Shown one piece after another: positions 1 to 11,790 of a stretch of 64,000 bases of DNA. The translations under genes and the position numbers were made by a program. Origin of the DNA: Spirodela intermedia (Eukaryota > Streptophyta > Magnoliopsida > Alismatales > Araceae); the NCBI GenBank assembly GCA_902729315.2, contig LR746281.1:3656501-3720500 (forward strand). The letters are read 5' to 3'. Positions within the stretch are counted from its first letter, which is position 1. Each line of letters starts with the position of its first letter. The notes beneath the pieces were generated by a model that was not told the origin of the DNA, made no database searches, and saw only the letters and a list, made by a program, of their open reading frames with translations.

Positions 1-272
1 CGACCGAACCTGGTTTCTCCAGCCAAGCTCGAGGTCAACGCCAAAAAACGGGCCGAAGCTACCACACACATTCCCCTCGCCCATCAAGCTCCCTCATCAT
101 ATAGTAGAAGCCCAAGGTCATGACTGTGACTCAACAAGGGCGCTGAAAGCGCTGGTCTACTAAGGAAAACTACTCGCCTTCTACATCAAAAAAATTACTG
201 AAATAGGGAAGAGAAAATCTTACCCCTTCCCTCTCCCTCCTGAAGGAAAAGGAAACCTGTCGACTCCGAGGA

Positions 273-3200
273 TTATTCTCTCCAAAGATCAGCAAACTCG
301 TCGGGCTCGAGAGGATTTTCAAGCTCGTGCATCTTCCTCCTTGTCTTCGCTTTGACCTTTGTGGCATACTTCCCGGCCTTCTTCTTCTTCTCCAGAGCCC
401 GGATCTGAGCACCATGGATGATGGATCCAGAGAAAAATAAATTAGCAAAAAAGGGCAAAAAATCCACTCTTCATCTATGCATGTGACCATATTTTTACAA
501 AACTGTGGGATATCAAATTTCCTTCCAAAAAAATGGCAGATCAGACCAAAATTAGCAAAAAAAATAAAATCTAATTTTTATCCCTACGTGAGACTGTATT
601 TTTTACAATTGGTGAGATATTAGATTTCCATCAAGCTAACGGCAGCTGATGGCAGCAAGCTGCTTGTATAGAGAAGATGCTGATGATCCATTACGGGCTG
701 TGACAAATAATTACTGATTTAAACAAGGGGGCAGCACAATGAATTGGATGAAGAATGAAAGATGAGCACACAGTGCTCTACTCTAATGATAGATGCCTTA
801 TTACTGCTACTGCAGGTTCTCTCGTAGAAATTTACAGCACATGGAACGGCATTTCTGGGAACCTCAGAGATTATTCAATGCTAACAGCCACATCCATAAC
901 GATTCATGGAACATATCAACTGCTATCTTGACTTTTTCCTAGAGTAATCTTCAGTCTAAACCTAAGAACCATCCGAAAATTACCTGGTTAGGCGATATGT
1001 AGAATGGATTCTCGTACAGTGTTGGGCCACCAAAACTCCCACCAAATATCTTGATTGGGTTCAGACAGAATCTCGGACCAACCTGCATAAATGATGGAGG
1101 ACCGTATTGACTCGCAGAGGTTATCAATCGTGTACACTTGAAAACAATTTAAGAACCCACAACATACCTCTACCAGGGTTGTTTCTTCTATTCCACCTTG
1201 GTTGACAATCTGAAATTTTGACCATTTGATGTCAAGGACAGAATCAAAAGCGGGAAATAAAACAAGCACCATTATCATCTCCAACTGAAAAAAAGTGTTA
1301 TTTCTTATAAATGCATAAATGGTCGAAAAATTAGGGGAAACTAGCATTATCATTGAGTTATCACACTGTTTCTTATTGCCTCATGATTCCTGACTGCCAT
1401 AATATATACTTCCCACGAAAGTCGAAGTGATAGAAGTGCAAAGCGTAAGGGAAAGCAAACCTAATTCCAAAGTCCTAGTTTCATTTTAGCTGCGAAACAC
1501 AAAAGGCCAAAATAGAGTACACAACATGCATACAGGAAGTCAGGGACAAAAAAAGGGTAAAGAATTCATTAGATAATGTAGGATAAGATTCAACAAAGGT
1601 CTTTAATATTTGGTGAAGAGTTAATGTCTGTAGCTAAGCTACGGATCATGCCAATTGTAAAAGAATTGTGCTTCTAAGAGACAATATAGTGATTTGATTA
1701 TTTCAGAATGCTAAGTTTCCAGGAAGAGATAGAATGGACAGTTTCAAATATTTATTAAATATTAATAAAATTAAAAAAAATACGAATAATGCATCCAAGA
1801 TCATTTTTATTGGAAAGGTGAAAAAATTGGAAAGGTGCAAAAAAGGTTTTCAATCACGCTTCACCCCTCTCTACCGACATAATGCATCCAAGGTCGTTTT
1901 TATTACAAATGATCACATTCAGCCCATGTTCTAGGTGACCCGGACATTATAGGCATCAGGGCCACATGGTTGCCCCAGGCATCACCTAAACAACTACTAT
2001 GTCACCTACCATTGCATAAAAAGGTCTCCAGTTCCTAGACAATTGAAGTTTAACATTTCAAAGAGCTGAAAGCATCTTAAAAAGACTCGCATATCTTTCT
2101 TCTTTGATGGAAAGGCAAGCCGATAATGATGTGAACAGAACCACCAGACAAAATTGTCCAGAACCTGTCAGAAGAGCAATATTTCAAAAGATGCATCGAT
2201 TTGCATTCATGACTTGGGCAAATTTGATTCACAACCCAACTCTCATCTACAGAGAGCGATGTTAGTCACCACACAAATGGATGCCAACATAGGTAGATGT
2301 TGGAAGTTCTAAGGGTATTTTGAGAAATGTTTTATACGGTTTCCTTCCCTTTCCAGGAAAGTGAGAGGACGATGATGGGTGGAGGCGGTTTCCACCGTCC
2401 CTCTCCTCTATCCTCCGTGACTGCAGAATTTTCTCCTCCGTCTGTCTATGTTTTCTCAACAGCATATATATATCCCGAGACAGACCTATCACATCTAAAA
2501 AGGTGCAACCGAATCATTCTAAAGAATAAGCTGGAAGACGTGTTTTATGTCTAAAAAATTAGTTGCAGTCAAGAATTTTTTTACACTAACAAGAACATGT
2601 CAGCTTCTGAGCTCTAGAGTCGTGCTGACTACGGTAACTATTGGCATAGCAATCAAGAAGTCGTAGCGAGTTAGTGTAAGAAACATGGGAGACAACATAG
2701 ATGCGTGGGACTGATATGACTATCGCTGAAAACACGAATAACAGTTGGAGGCAGCACGGCACAGTATCTATCAGACTACAATTGATTTAGATAATCTGTT
2801 AGACCTACCCGATCCACGTTAATGCATGACGTTTATCCAAGAATACAAAACAAGCTAAATTTCAAATAAATAAAAGGAGAATGCAATGATCATCTCTCTA
2901 CCTGATAATTACGGAACCATATGTGATCGTCAACAATGGCGAAAGCAAACACATGATCGTGGAAAGGCTTAGACTTTCTATGATCCTTTGGGGTCTCAAA
3001 TATCTGCAAGCAGAAATAGGAATATTAATATCTTCGTATTCATTAGAAAACCTAAATAAAGAACGCAATGTAGCGTTGTAACACAAACTGCCAAAAGGAC
3101 CCCTTGTCAGAAACAAAGGGCGTACCTGCGTGATCATCTCTTTTAAAAGCATCCAATGAGGATCTTTATTAAAATTTGTTGTGAAAGTTAAGATTGGTCG

Positions 3201-4066
3201 TGAACCCTTCAAATGATTTCCAGTGAGCTTCAGCTCTTCCATGGTATGCACTGCAGTAAACAGGAGAGCATGTTAGGTCGTAAGATGTCAACATACATTA
3301 AGAAAAAGCAACTGGGCGAGTATTTCCCACTAGTAATCCTAATTGCCAGATTAAGACTAATACCAATGAGAATCCATGAATCCTTAATAAAAACAGAGAA
3401 AGATTGGATTAATCTTTTGCCATACCAGCATTAACCAAGAATTTGACAGATGGCCCATTGGGACATTTAGCCATCCAAAGATAAAGATCCTTTTGCTTTC
3501 TACACTGTTAGACAAAGTCTAAAGTCAGAAAAAGATGTGCACGGATACACATAACTAAATAAAAACCTAAGACCTTCGATTGACAACTACCTCGAAGAAC
3601 ATGCAGTAGGAACAATTGCGAAGCTCAACCAACTCGTTGAGAGTCGCTCCTTTGCTTGATTTGGACTCGACCTTGTTGTCCTTCTTACAGTGCGGCAACA
3701 GCGATACTACGTTGAGCATCAGATGCCGGTACCTGAAACCCATTCAAGCAGACAACTGATGAAAAGATTGAGAAGAATTTCACGGGAAACAAGGTAGCTT
3801 AATGATTTAACCAGGCGATGAAGGGAGGGCTACCTGGACATGATTCGCCGGGAGCAAGTTATCAACACTTTCTCCTTATTTCTGAAGACCGGAACCCCGC
3901 CCCTGGCGCCGGCGGCGCCGCTGCTGCTGTTTTCTTGGACGGGGCCAACTGCCCCGTCCTTCCAGCCCAAGAGCGTCCGCTTGGGCCGCTGCGGCGCGGA
4001 TACCTCCTCGGGGGTCGCGGCTTCGGCGACCTCTGCCTGCTGACCGAGCTTCCTCTTCTTCCCCAT
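273..4066 (-). CDS. BRX1: BRX1 ribosome biogenesis protein (Brix domain), 8 exons
   Basis: Spliced model on the minus strand: 4066-3834, 3732-3591, 3504-3426, 3250-3126, 3003-2902, 1209-1168, 1082-984, 404-273. All introns are GT-AG and phases agree, giving 317 aa, the usual length for plant BRX1. The protein starts MGKKRKLGQQ, has a low-complexity N-terminus of about 60 residues, then the Brix domain (RNKEKVLITCSRRIMSRYRH, later MEELKLTGNHLKGSRPIL, FNKDPHWMLLKEMITQ and VGPRFCLNPIKIFGGSFGG), and ends in a Lys-rich tail (ALEKKKKAGKYATKVKAKTR) and an acidic end (PDEFADLWRE). BRX1 is a nucleolar factor for assembly of the large ribosomal subunit; that role is family knowledge. Exon 6 is only 14 codons (IVNQGGIEETTLVE). 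The ATG at 4066 is the first one in frame with the conserved domain. No defect is visible, so it is probably functional. Confidence 0.93.
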
Positions 4067-4232
4067 CTCTCACAGGCGGGGGACAGCGGAAACGGAGAGG
4101 GCTTTAGGGTTTAAACACGACCCTTTAACCCGATGGAACGCCAATTTTCTTCAAGACCTTCACCGAAAAGATTTTTGCTTTAATGCCCTTCCAAACTCCA
4201 ACACACGAACGAGAATGATGGCTACCCCAAGG

Positions 4233-4401
4233 TTAATTTGCGAATATACTCCGGCCGCCGGAGAGGAAGGCACGGCTCCTCGATCTCGCTCCTCGCTGCC
4301 CTCTCCCCCACCTCCGCCGCGCCCGCCGGCAGCGCCGAGACCAGCCGCCCCCTGCGCGCCAGCAGGTGCACCATGCACGCGTAATGCTCCACCCCCGGCG
4401 T
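4233..4401 (-). pseudogene. Decayed partial copy of the PPR gene 3' end, upstream of BRX1
   Basis: This stretch repeats, in the same order and strand, three blocks of the adjacent PPR gene: near 4711-4741 (the AFLSG-D/G-RS end motif), near 4885-4925, and near 5000-5096 (the VEHYACMVHLLAR and LVSALPAGA segment). The intervening parts of the gene are missing. The clearest shared run is the GC-rich block at 4364-4400, which differs from 5058-5094 by one base (gtaatg for gtagtg). It has no complete reading frame. It is either a truncated tandem duplication of the PPR gene or the remains of a lost neighbouring paralogue. Its near edge is about 170 bp upstream of the BRX1 start codon, so it probably lies in the BRX1 promoter or 5' UTR. 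Confidence 0.7.
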
Positions 4402-4638
4402 AGTGAAACCATGCTCGGTTGTCGGCTTCTCTGTACGGCCGTTGACTCAATCTTTTCAACGGTCAAGAAATCATGTTCCCTGGGTTCTCTGTCGAGGGCT
4501 CTGAAAAATCGCAAGATAAAAGAAGGTCGCCTTCTAACGGGCCGTAGGTCCACTTGAGGCGGCAATACGCTTTGAGCGGCTGGCACATTTCAATAAAAGA
4601 CCTCTGCTATTTGCGTGCATGCCCTTTTACTCCTTTTT

Positions 4639-6762
4639 CTATAGGGGGCAACGGCAGTGGAACCAGCTGCAGGTGAGGAGGGCGCGTATCTCCTCGCTCT
4701 GTGGGTGGGACCGGTCGCCGGAGAGGAAGGCGTGGGTCCTCCCCCTCACCACCACCCAGCTCATCCCCGGCGCTTTCCTCACCCCCTTCGCCCTCATCTC
4801 CTCCCCCACAGCCCCCTCCGCCGCTCTCCGCTCCGCCGCCGCGTACAGCCGACGCAGCCCCACCAGCGCCGCCGCGTTCCTCGGCTCTTCCTCGATCGCC
4901 CTCCTCGCCGCCCTCTCTCCCACCGCCGCCGCCGCCGCCGCCGCCGCCCCCTCCACTGCTGCGCACGCGGCGGCGAGCGGCCCCCACAGAGCCGGCGCTC
5001 CCGCCGGAAGCGCCGAGACCAGGCACTCCGCCTCCGCCGCCCGCCCAGCTCGCGCCAGCAGGTGCACCATGCACGCGTAGTGCTCCACCCCCGGCGCCGG
5101 CATCGACCGGAGGATCTCCCTCCCTCGGTCCACCAGCCCGGCGTGGCTGCACGCCGTCAGCGCCCCCAGGAAGCTCACGCCGGTCGGCGCCATGGGCATG
5201 CCGTGGAAGAGCTCGAGCGCCTCGCCGGCGAGCCCGTGGTGCGACAGCCCGACGATCATGGTATTCCAGGAGACCAAGTCGCGGGACGGCATGGCGGAGA
5301 AGGCCCGCAGCGCCGCCGTGACGTCCCCGCACTTGGAGTACATTGCCGCCAGAGCGTTGCCCGCCGCCGTGTCCAGCGCCGGCCGCGTGCGCACGGCCAG
5401 CGCGTGCAGCTGCTGCCCCATCTCCAGGCAAGCCGCCGAACCGGCGGCGCCCAGCAGCGCGGCGAACGTGTGGTCCAGCGGCGGGACCGCCGCGGCCTTC
5501 ATCTCCGAGAACACCTTCATGGCCTCGTGCACGAGCTCGTTCTGCACCAGCCCGGAGATCACCGCCGTCCACGCGACGCTGTCTTTCACTTTCATCTGGT
5601 CGAACAGTAATCGCGCCGGCGACACCTCGCCGGCGTCGAGGTAGGCGGAGATCATGGTAGTCGCCGTGATCTGGTCGGGGAAGGGTGTCCCGTCGAACCA
5701 GCGGCGGGCTTCGTCCAGCTGCCCGGCCTGCGCGTACCCAAAGATCATCGAGTTCCAGCAGATGGTGTCCTCGCCGGAGGAGCTCGCCGGAGGATCTCGC
5801 CGGAAGATCCAGCAAGCCCAGTCGACGGCCCCCAGACGGGCGTACATCTGGATCAGGCACCAGCCCAGCCGCCCGTCCCCGCCATTTTCCACCGTCATCC
5901 CGTTGACCACCGTCTGAGCGTGGACCTGCCGGCCAAGAGTGGGAAATCTGAGGCCCGTGCAGGCGTAGAGAAGAGCTATCAGCGTTTCGCTATTTGGTTC
6001 CACCGGAGATGTCCGCTTCATCTCCAGGAACAGGCGGAGCGCCGCCTCGTGGCGGCCATTCCACGCGAAGCCGCCGATCATGGCGGTCCAGGTGACGACG
6101 TTCCTGATCGCTGGAGCCATCTCCCGGAAGAAACGGTGGGCTTCTCCGACGTCCCCCGCGCGGCAATGCCCGGCGATCATGGCCGTCCACGACACCACGT
6201 CGGCGGCGCCACTGGCCTGCTCGAATAGCCGCTGCGCCTCCCCCATAAGCGACCGCTCGGCGTAGGCGGCGATCATCCCACTCCATGATGCTCGGTCTCT
6301 CTGCGGCATTGCGTCGAATATCCGCCTCGCCTCGGTGAGCTCGCCGTTCCGCGCCAGCCCGGAAACCATCGCATTCCAAGAGACCACATTCCGCTGCGGC
6401 ATCGTGTCGAAGAGGGCCTTCGCCTCGCGCGTGCGCCCGGCTCGGAGCAGCGCGCAGAGCATGGACGTCCAGGAGACGACGTTCCTGTTGGGCATTCGGT
6501 CGAACAGCTGACGGGCATCGTCGAGATGACCGTAGGACGCGTACGCCGAGAGCATGGCGTTCCAGGTGACGACGTTCTTGAAGGGCATGGAGTCGAAGAG
6601 GGACCGGGCCTTGTCGAGCTGGCCCCGCCGGGCGTGCTGGGAGAGGAGGGAGGTGTGCCACCGGAGGACGTCGCTGCCGCGGGGGTCCTGCAGCCGGAGG
6701 TGTGGGCCATGAAGGGAGGAGGGGAAGCGAGGGAAACGGAGAGAGCGGCCAAATCGCATCAA
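4639..6762 (-). CDS. PLS-class pentatricopeptide repeat protein with E-type C-terminus (At1g32415-like)
   Basis: A single uninterrupted frame of 707 aa without introns, as is usual for plant PPR genes. The Arg/Ser-rich N-terminus (about residues 1-30, MMRFGRSLRFPRFPSSLHG) looks like a mitochondrial presequence. From about residue 33 a tandem array of roughly 16 PPR motifs follows, with repeated NVVSWNAM, ARxLFDxMP and LDDARQLFDRMP signatures. The C-terminus has E-type motifs (GVRKAPGMSWVVVRGRTHAF) but no DYW domain. Such proteins bind organelle RNA and act in editing or processing; the target here is unknown. Overall layout and phrases such as SGFAWN and SHHGLAGEALELF recall Arabidopsis At1g32415, judged from memory. 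The gene is strongly GC-rich. A (GCC)n run at 4924-4954 encodes a polyalanine stretch just before the E motif. The start is the first of two adjacent Met codons at the upstream end of the frame. Confidence 0.9.
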   Translation of the reverse strand: MMRFGRSLRFPRFPSSLHGPHLRLQDPRGSDVLRWHTSLLSQHARRGQLDKARSLFDSMPFKNVVTWNAMLSAYASYGHLDDARQLFDRMPNRNVVSWTSMLCALLRAGRTREAKALFDTMPQRNVVSWNAMVSGLARNGELTEARRIFDAMPQRDRASWSGMIAAYAERSLMGEAQRLFEQASGAADVVSWTAMIAGHCRAGDVGEAHRFFREMAPAIRNVVTWTAMIGGFAWNGRHEAALRLFLEMKRTSPVEPNSETLIALLYACTGLRFPTLGRQVHAQTVVNGMTVENGGDGRLGWCLIQMYARLGAVDWACWIFRRDPPASSSGEDTICWNSMIFGYAQAGQLDEARRWFDGTPFPDQITATTMISAYLDAGEVSPARLLFDQMKVKDSVAWTAVISGLVQNELVHEAMKVFSEMKAAAVPPLDHTFAALLGAAGSAACLEMGQQLHALAVRTRPALDTAAGNALAAMYSKCGDVTAALRAFSAMPSRDLVSWNTMIVGLSHHGLAGEALELFHGMPMAPTGVSFLGALTACSHAGLVDRGREILRSMPAPGVEHYACMVHLLARAGRAAEAECLVSALPAGAPALWGPLAAACAAVEGAAAAAAAAVGERAARRAIEEEPRNAAALVGLRRLYAAAERRAAEGAVGEEMRAKGVRKAPGMSWVVVRGRTHAFLSGDRSHPQSEEIRALLTCSWFHCRCPL
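4924..4954. repeat. (GCC)n trinucleotide repeat inside the PPR coding region
   Basis: About nine GCC units in a row encode alanines (within EGAAAAAAAAVGERAARR) between the last PPR motif and the E motif. It stays in frame and is probably length-variable. Confidence 0.85.
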
Positions 6763-8032
6763 ATGGAAAGATGAGGTGCGCAGGTTGATGCAGAGGAGTT
6801 ATCCTTGAGTTTGATGGGCCCAATTTTTGAATCCACAAATTGAAAAGTAAGGTGTCTTCAGTCCACAAGAGATAGCTTGAATCTGCAAGTGGCGAGAGAG
6901 AGAGAGAGAGAGAGGACCCCCCAAATTACATGATTAATGTAGTCTATGTGAAATCTAGTTTTCTAGCAGTGGAATAACGTTGTATATTCTACTCGTAAAC
7001 TTATGTCCCTTTAATATCCTTGTACAGAAGTCAACCGACCTTGTTTATAATTGACTCAAAACTAAGTGAGACCATTCCGTAACGTTAAAAAAAAATGTGG
7101 GGGGGGGGGGGGGGCAATTCACCCATAGCATAGTTCCTATGACACCAACACTTGTACTATGCATGCAAACCTAATTGGTACAAGGGGTTGACTCCAATGT
7201 TCTATCTTGCTCTCTAAGGTTATTTCTGATGTTGCAAGCAAGGGCTGACCTTTTTATTCGAATAGAACTTTTTATCACACGAAGTCACCATATAACTTTG
7301 GGAGACCCGTGCTTACCCTATTTCCTTCATATTTTTTGGGCATATTTGACTTTGAAAACAGGCTTTTTTTTTTTTTTTTTTGCTTGAAGCTCATCCAAAA
7401 AAATTAACAAAAATAAACGCAAGCAAGATCGAGGGTTTTGTAATCATCCAGAGCGATGTACCAAGATCAACACCTACGAATCTTCTTATACAGATGAGGG
7501 CATTGTCAATAAGCTAGAGACTTTCACCTGGTCAACGCTAGGCATCTAGATTTATCCGTAAGAAGCCACCTTTTTTCTGTTCCTAGCCTAGTGTTGATCA
7601 GCTTCAGGTATCAACTATCTCACTTATAGAAAACAATAGTAATGCAATTTTGGCATGGCTGAAAAATCCAACAATATCTTCAGGTTGAAACGATACAAAT
7701 TGGTTGATCAAACAAGTAAAAGACTAAGAAAGCTCCAAGTATGGACGTTGACTTATATATAAAATAGCACTTTTTACCAATAGCCCAGAAATTTCTCCTC
7801 ACGCTGACCAAAATTCTGATACAATCAACATTCCAACAAGATACAAATCATCGGCATTCTTCAGCACACTGCTTATTCCACCACTTATGACCATCAAAGC
7901 AACATAAAGTGCAAAATAAATGATTCCAGAGGAAGCGAATGAGGAAGAAGACCAATTTGAAAGGCTTTCTATACACAGTGTGACACCGTCAATGACAGCA
8001 GCAGGGTTCTGAGAAGAGCTGCTTTGACCCCT
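6763..8032. other. Intergenic stretch between PPR and VPS55 with simple repeats
   Basis: No coding region is supported here. It holds the PPR upstream region, a (GA)n run at 6894-6914, a 16-base G run at 7099-7114 and a long T run at about 7364-7381. The part nearest 8032 should contain the VPS55 3' UTR. Confidence 0.6.
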
Positions 8033-8759
8033 TTAGAATACAGCATACTCATCATGACTTGACATCTGCATGTATAGGACTATGGCCAGGCCAAAGACGA
8101 AAAAGGAGGAGAGCTCCATAGCCAGAGCACCCCAAACAATGACATTGGCATGCTTTAAGATGGCTGGGATTGCAATGCTTCCGACCACCGAAGCCCCGGT
8201 CAGGAATTTGGTGATGTCTACCCATCTGGAGTTTAGATGATATTTTCAAATCAAAAATAGAATGGCGCTCATGAGAAGAAGAAGAAGAATGCTGGGAGAG
8301 AAAGTCTGCTCCAGCAAAGGTTTCACTGACCTGTTGCCTTCAGTGGAGATGAGAGAGTATGCATCGGAGGCCGAGAAGAACATTAATGGCATTGGCAGAA
8401 GAACATACATTATTACTGCATCATCCACAATCTTGATGGTTAGTAAAAACTCAGGTCGTGCTTCTTGAACGACAAGAGATCTGTCTTGTACGGTTTATCT
8501 CCTACCTGTCAACATTGGCCACCAGTTTTTATACACAGCACAAGCCTGCCAATTCAGAGGAGAGAGGAGAGTTTTTTGAGGTGAGGGTTATCTCATTTTT
8601 GTGTGGCCGGTAGAAGGATAAAGGCGACCAATTTTAGCAAATCAGGAGAGAATAAGATACCAGAACTTGTAGAACGATTCCAGTAGATACCATAATTGCT
8701 AAAAGAGCAAGTTTCCCTGTTTCCAGGCAGGCGATCACATGACGAGGAAGGTCAGGCAT
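8033..8759 (-). CDS. VPS55: VPS55 homologue (vacuolar protein sorting-associated protein 55), 4 coding exons
   Basis: Minus-strand exons 8759-8661, 8545-8506, 8415-8331 and 8225-8033 join with consistent phase and GT-AG borders into 138 aa, the normal size for this family. The product starts MPDLPRHVIACLETGKLALL, continues KNWWPMLTVIMYVLLPMPLM and ends LAIVLYMQMSSHDEYAVF. Four hydrophobic segments are visible (about residues 17-33, 47-65, 85-101 and 108-127), as expected for the four-helix VPS55/OB-RGRP family, which works with VPS68 in traffic from late endosome to vacuole (family knowledge). The second acceptor is read as GATGATGCAG before TAATAATG, because only that keeps the frame and gives the conserved PMLTVIMYVLLPMP. 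No defect is seen. A sequence ending ACAG just before GATG at the start codon suggests the ATG lies at the start of exon 2 of the transcript. Confidence 0.92.
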
Positions 8760-8760
8760 C

Positions 8761-11695
8761 CTGTCTGATTAATAACTTATTAGTGGGCCACGGTAGTAAA
8801 GATGGGACCTGGGGAATCAATGAACGAACGCTTTTCATGAGGATGGGCTAAAACACAACAGAAAAAGAATATCTCCTAGTCAATAAAATAAAAATTATCA
8901 CTAGTTTACCAGGAAAAGCAAGAGTCATGCTAAATAAGCACAAAAGAATAGCAAAACAAATCACTACAACTTGGTCCCAACTAAATAACTAAAAATTAAA
9001 TTACTTGGTAATATTTTGAGCACTTCAATAAAAGAGTAAAATTTAAAAAGCAGAGAGAAAATAAAGTGAAGAATGGGAACCTGGTTCAGCTTCTATTCTT
9101 CAAGTAATAATTTAAGATGGTCCTCAAACTGGCCTTTAGTTTAGAAAACGACACATGATACTACAATCATAGAGGCTGTCACTTATTGCAAAGCCAAATT
9201 CCTTAAATCGCTTTTTGGGAGGCAAAATCAGGGCAAGTTGGCAAGTGCTCAATCTAACTATGATTCTCCCTTGTTTCAAGAAGTGACTCACACCCCAGCT
9301 TGTCCATGTTATTAGTAAAGCCATTCTATTCCAGGAAATGACATATTGTAGAGAATAGCTAACTAGAGAGAGATAATCAAACAGTAATGAATGCAAGGAT
9401 CTTTAATGTAGTTCAGTTTTCCAGAATCTACTGCCATAATGGAGCTTCGTTATGATAGAGTTTAAGTAATAATATATTTTATGCCTCAAACTTTTAATAC
9501 AACGCGATTAAGATCACCTGTTTTTCAAGATAAAAAATAGACATCTACCCATAAAAAATTCAGCAAAACATAGCGTAAGCATGCCAATAGCTATAATAGC
9601 TGGAAGCCACAGAAGCTCTAAGACAGGTGAGTGAAAACAAACCTTAAAAGAACCCTTCTTATTATCTGTTCATCATACTAAATCCCTCCATTAATCTTAT
9701 AGCAATTCGAGGAATACGATTAAAATCCAATCAGAAAATGCACTTCCTGATAAATAGCCCAAAACTGCAAACATTATGTACTGATAAAACATCCGCAGTC
9801 CACATATTCTGAACAAGTTTTGGGTTCGTTCGTGGGTGAGTGCGAAGCAGAGAAAAGTAATTAGAAATCAAAATAATCTCCAGGTATATGAGAAATTTGA
9901 AAATCTAAAGGGACCTACACATGCATTAGTGTCCTGAAAGTTGAAGCGTTCAACCTTAGAGCTTTTCAGTTTCTCCAAAGAAACTGAAAAGCTCAAAAGA
10001 CTTATTGCCTTCGAGGCTTTGCTGTGATTTCTTGAAAAATTCCAATTCCTAGGATACAAGAACATAAATTGAGCATTTAATTTTAATAATAGGGCACAAG
10101 AATTCATATTCTCCATAAGTGTAATATTCTGCACAGAAGTTGGAAGAACAAGTGTGGCGATGGAGCTTTGTGTATCAACGGGTATCACACTTTGTCTATG
10201 AAGGATAAATCCCTTTATTTTTTTACCATACCTATCAGCACATTATGATAAAAATAAAAATAAAATAAAATGAATCATTTCAAGAAAAATTCAGTGATCA
10301 GCTGCTGCATCCAACTATGTGGTAAAAAAAACTACGCATTCCAAGTTTATTGGATTCAAACTTTGAAAGTTCACATTTTCCCCAAAAGCACGCTATTTTT
10401 TGTCATCCTAATAAAAGACATGTATCTCTCTTTTATGGCTTTATTATGCAAGGAAATAAAAGATACATTTCCTCGTTAACTGAAAATACATATAGTTCAG
10501 ACTATGCATGAAATAAAGATTGCAATTTGGGACGGCTAGATCGCATTAGATAAATATACAGACGATTATAGAATCCTAATAATGAAAATGAACTCATTTT
10601 GAATCTTGCAGAAACACAAACAGCAAATTGAATTTACTGTCAGTCTAGAAAACCCGTTCATGTCATAGAAAGAGTATAGGCCTGTAAGCCTATGCTTTTT
10701 CATTCTCAACTCTACTAAAACTCTTTCCAGGAATAAGAGTGCTACAAATATATCCCAGTATCTTGGTCCAAAAAATAATCATCTCAGAAAGGTACATCCT
10801 ACACAAAAGAATAATATCAATCTAATTAGCTTCAGAAAGATATTTCAACATAAAGAAACTTATGTAAAGTATATCCCATCACCCGAGATGGCAGAAGCAA
10901 TGTGGCGCTTGTATCTGGAACAACACTAACCTATACATGATAGGAAATTCAACCATACCCAATAGGCCCGATAGTTGGCTTTTACGGGAATGTTTGGTCT
11001 CTGGATGCTGGACAGGTTGAATTATTGGGATAACGATGATGATATAACCTGAAAAAAAGAGATTTGAAAATAGAGAGACAAGATTGGGACGGAATGAATC
11101 TCAGACACTAGATGATTTCCCAAACAGTTTGGAAAGTATACTTTATCTTGAGGAAAGAAAAGACTATCCCGGATACGAAGGCTACCAAAGTTTATTTTCA
11201 AAGGAGAAAGGGGAGAGATCTCTTCGCATCTTTCACTCAAAAAGAAGGATGCCGTTTGAAAAAGTTTTCATTCGCTAAAGTTTTCCCTCGAAAAACGAAA
11301 GCTCACTTCCCAGGGTGAACTCAAGACATGACAGTGATAAACTGTTCAAGACATTCTAATCACAATTAACGGGTGCATTTAGCAGGAAGAAACCAGTCCA
11401 CAAGTAAAATCTCATTCTGTGCGTGGTGAAACTGCACGAACCCTGCCAGACCCGTCTAACGTGCACTGCTTGACCGATTCAGAAGCAGGCAGAACCATCA
11501 TCAGTAACAAACCGCAATGAAGACAATCTTAAGCCAAAGAATAGAAACATAAAGGGAGAAGAAAACAATTCAGAAGAACGCCAGGGCCACACTAAACACC
11601 GCGCAACCATCAAAAGGCAACGAAAGGCAGATCAGGAGACCAAAAGAGAAGAGGACGGAGATGGATACACAACAAAGGAGAGCTTAGAATCAAAC
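8761..11695 (-). other. Inferred 2.9 kb intron in the VPS55 5' UTR
   Basis: A good acceptor (TCAGACAG) ends one base before the VPS55 ATG, and a good donor (GAAGAG followed by GTTTG) lies at 11696/11695 on the minus strand, next to a GC-rich stretch (11696 to about 11790) that looks like a 5' UTR. The 2.9 kb between them has no coding region that can be supported. The splice sites are seen; that they pair is inference. It contains a perfect 15-bp hairpin at 9959-9994. Confidence 0.45.
9959..9994. repeat. Perfect 15-bp inverted repeat (hairpin)
   Basis: Arm 9959-9973 (GAGCTTTTCAGTTTC) is the exact reverse complement of 9980-9994, with a 6-base loop. It lies in the inferred VPS55 5' UTR intron. 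No T-tract or other feature assigns it a function. Confidence 0.8.
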
Positions 11696-11790
11696 CTCTT
11701 CTTCCGAAATCTCCACCGGAGATCTTCCCCTCCTAGCCGGAATCTAATGATGAGAGCCGGGAGGAGGCTTCTTCCCAACTGCAGATGGGG
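11696..11790 (-). promoter_or_regulatory. Probable VPS55 first exon (5' UTR) and promoter-proximal region
   Basis: This CT-rich/GC-richer island on the minus strand precedes the putative donor at 11695. It has no ATG-led frame joined to VPS55, so it would be untranslated. The transcription start is not determined. Confidence 0.35.

Noticed and set aside
988-1353. 121-aa frame in the BRX1 region
   Set aside because: It reads exons 6 and 7 of BRX1 through the intron in the wrong frame; the spliced reading gives the conserved Brix sequence.
4607-5860. 417-aa minus-strand frame rich in Gly/Arg, and plus-strand frames opposite the PPR gene
   Set aside because: Shadows of the GC-rich PPR gene; the PPR frame has clear repeated motifs, these do not.
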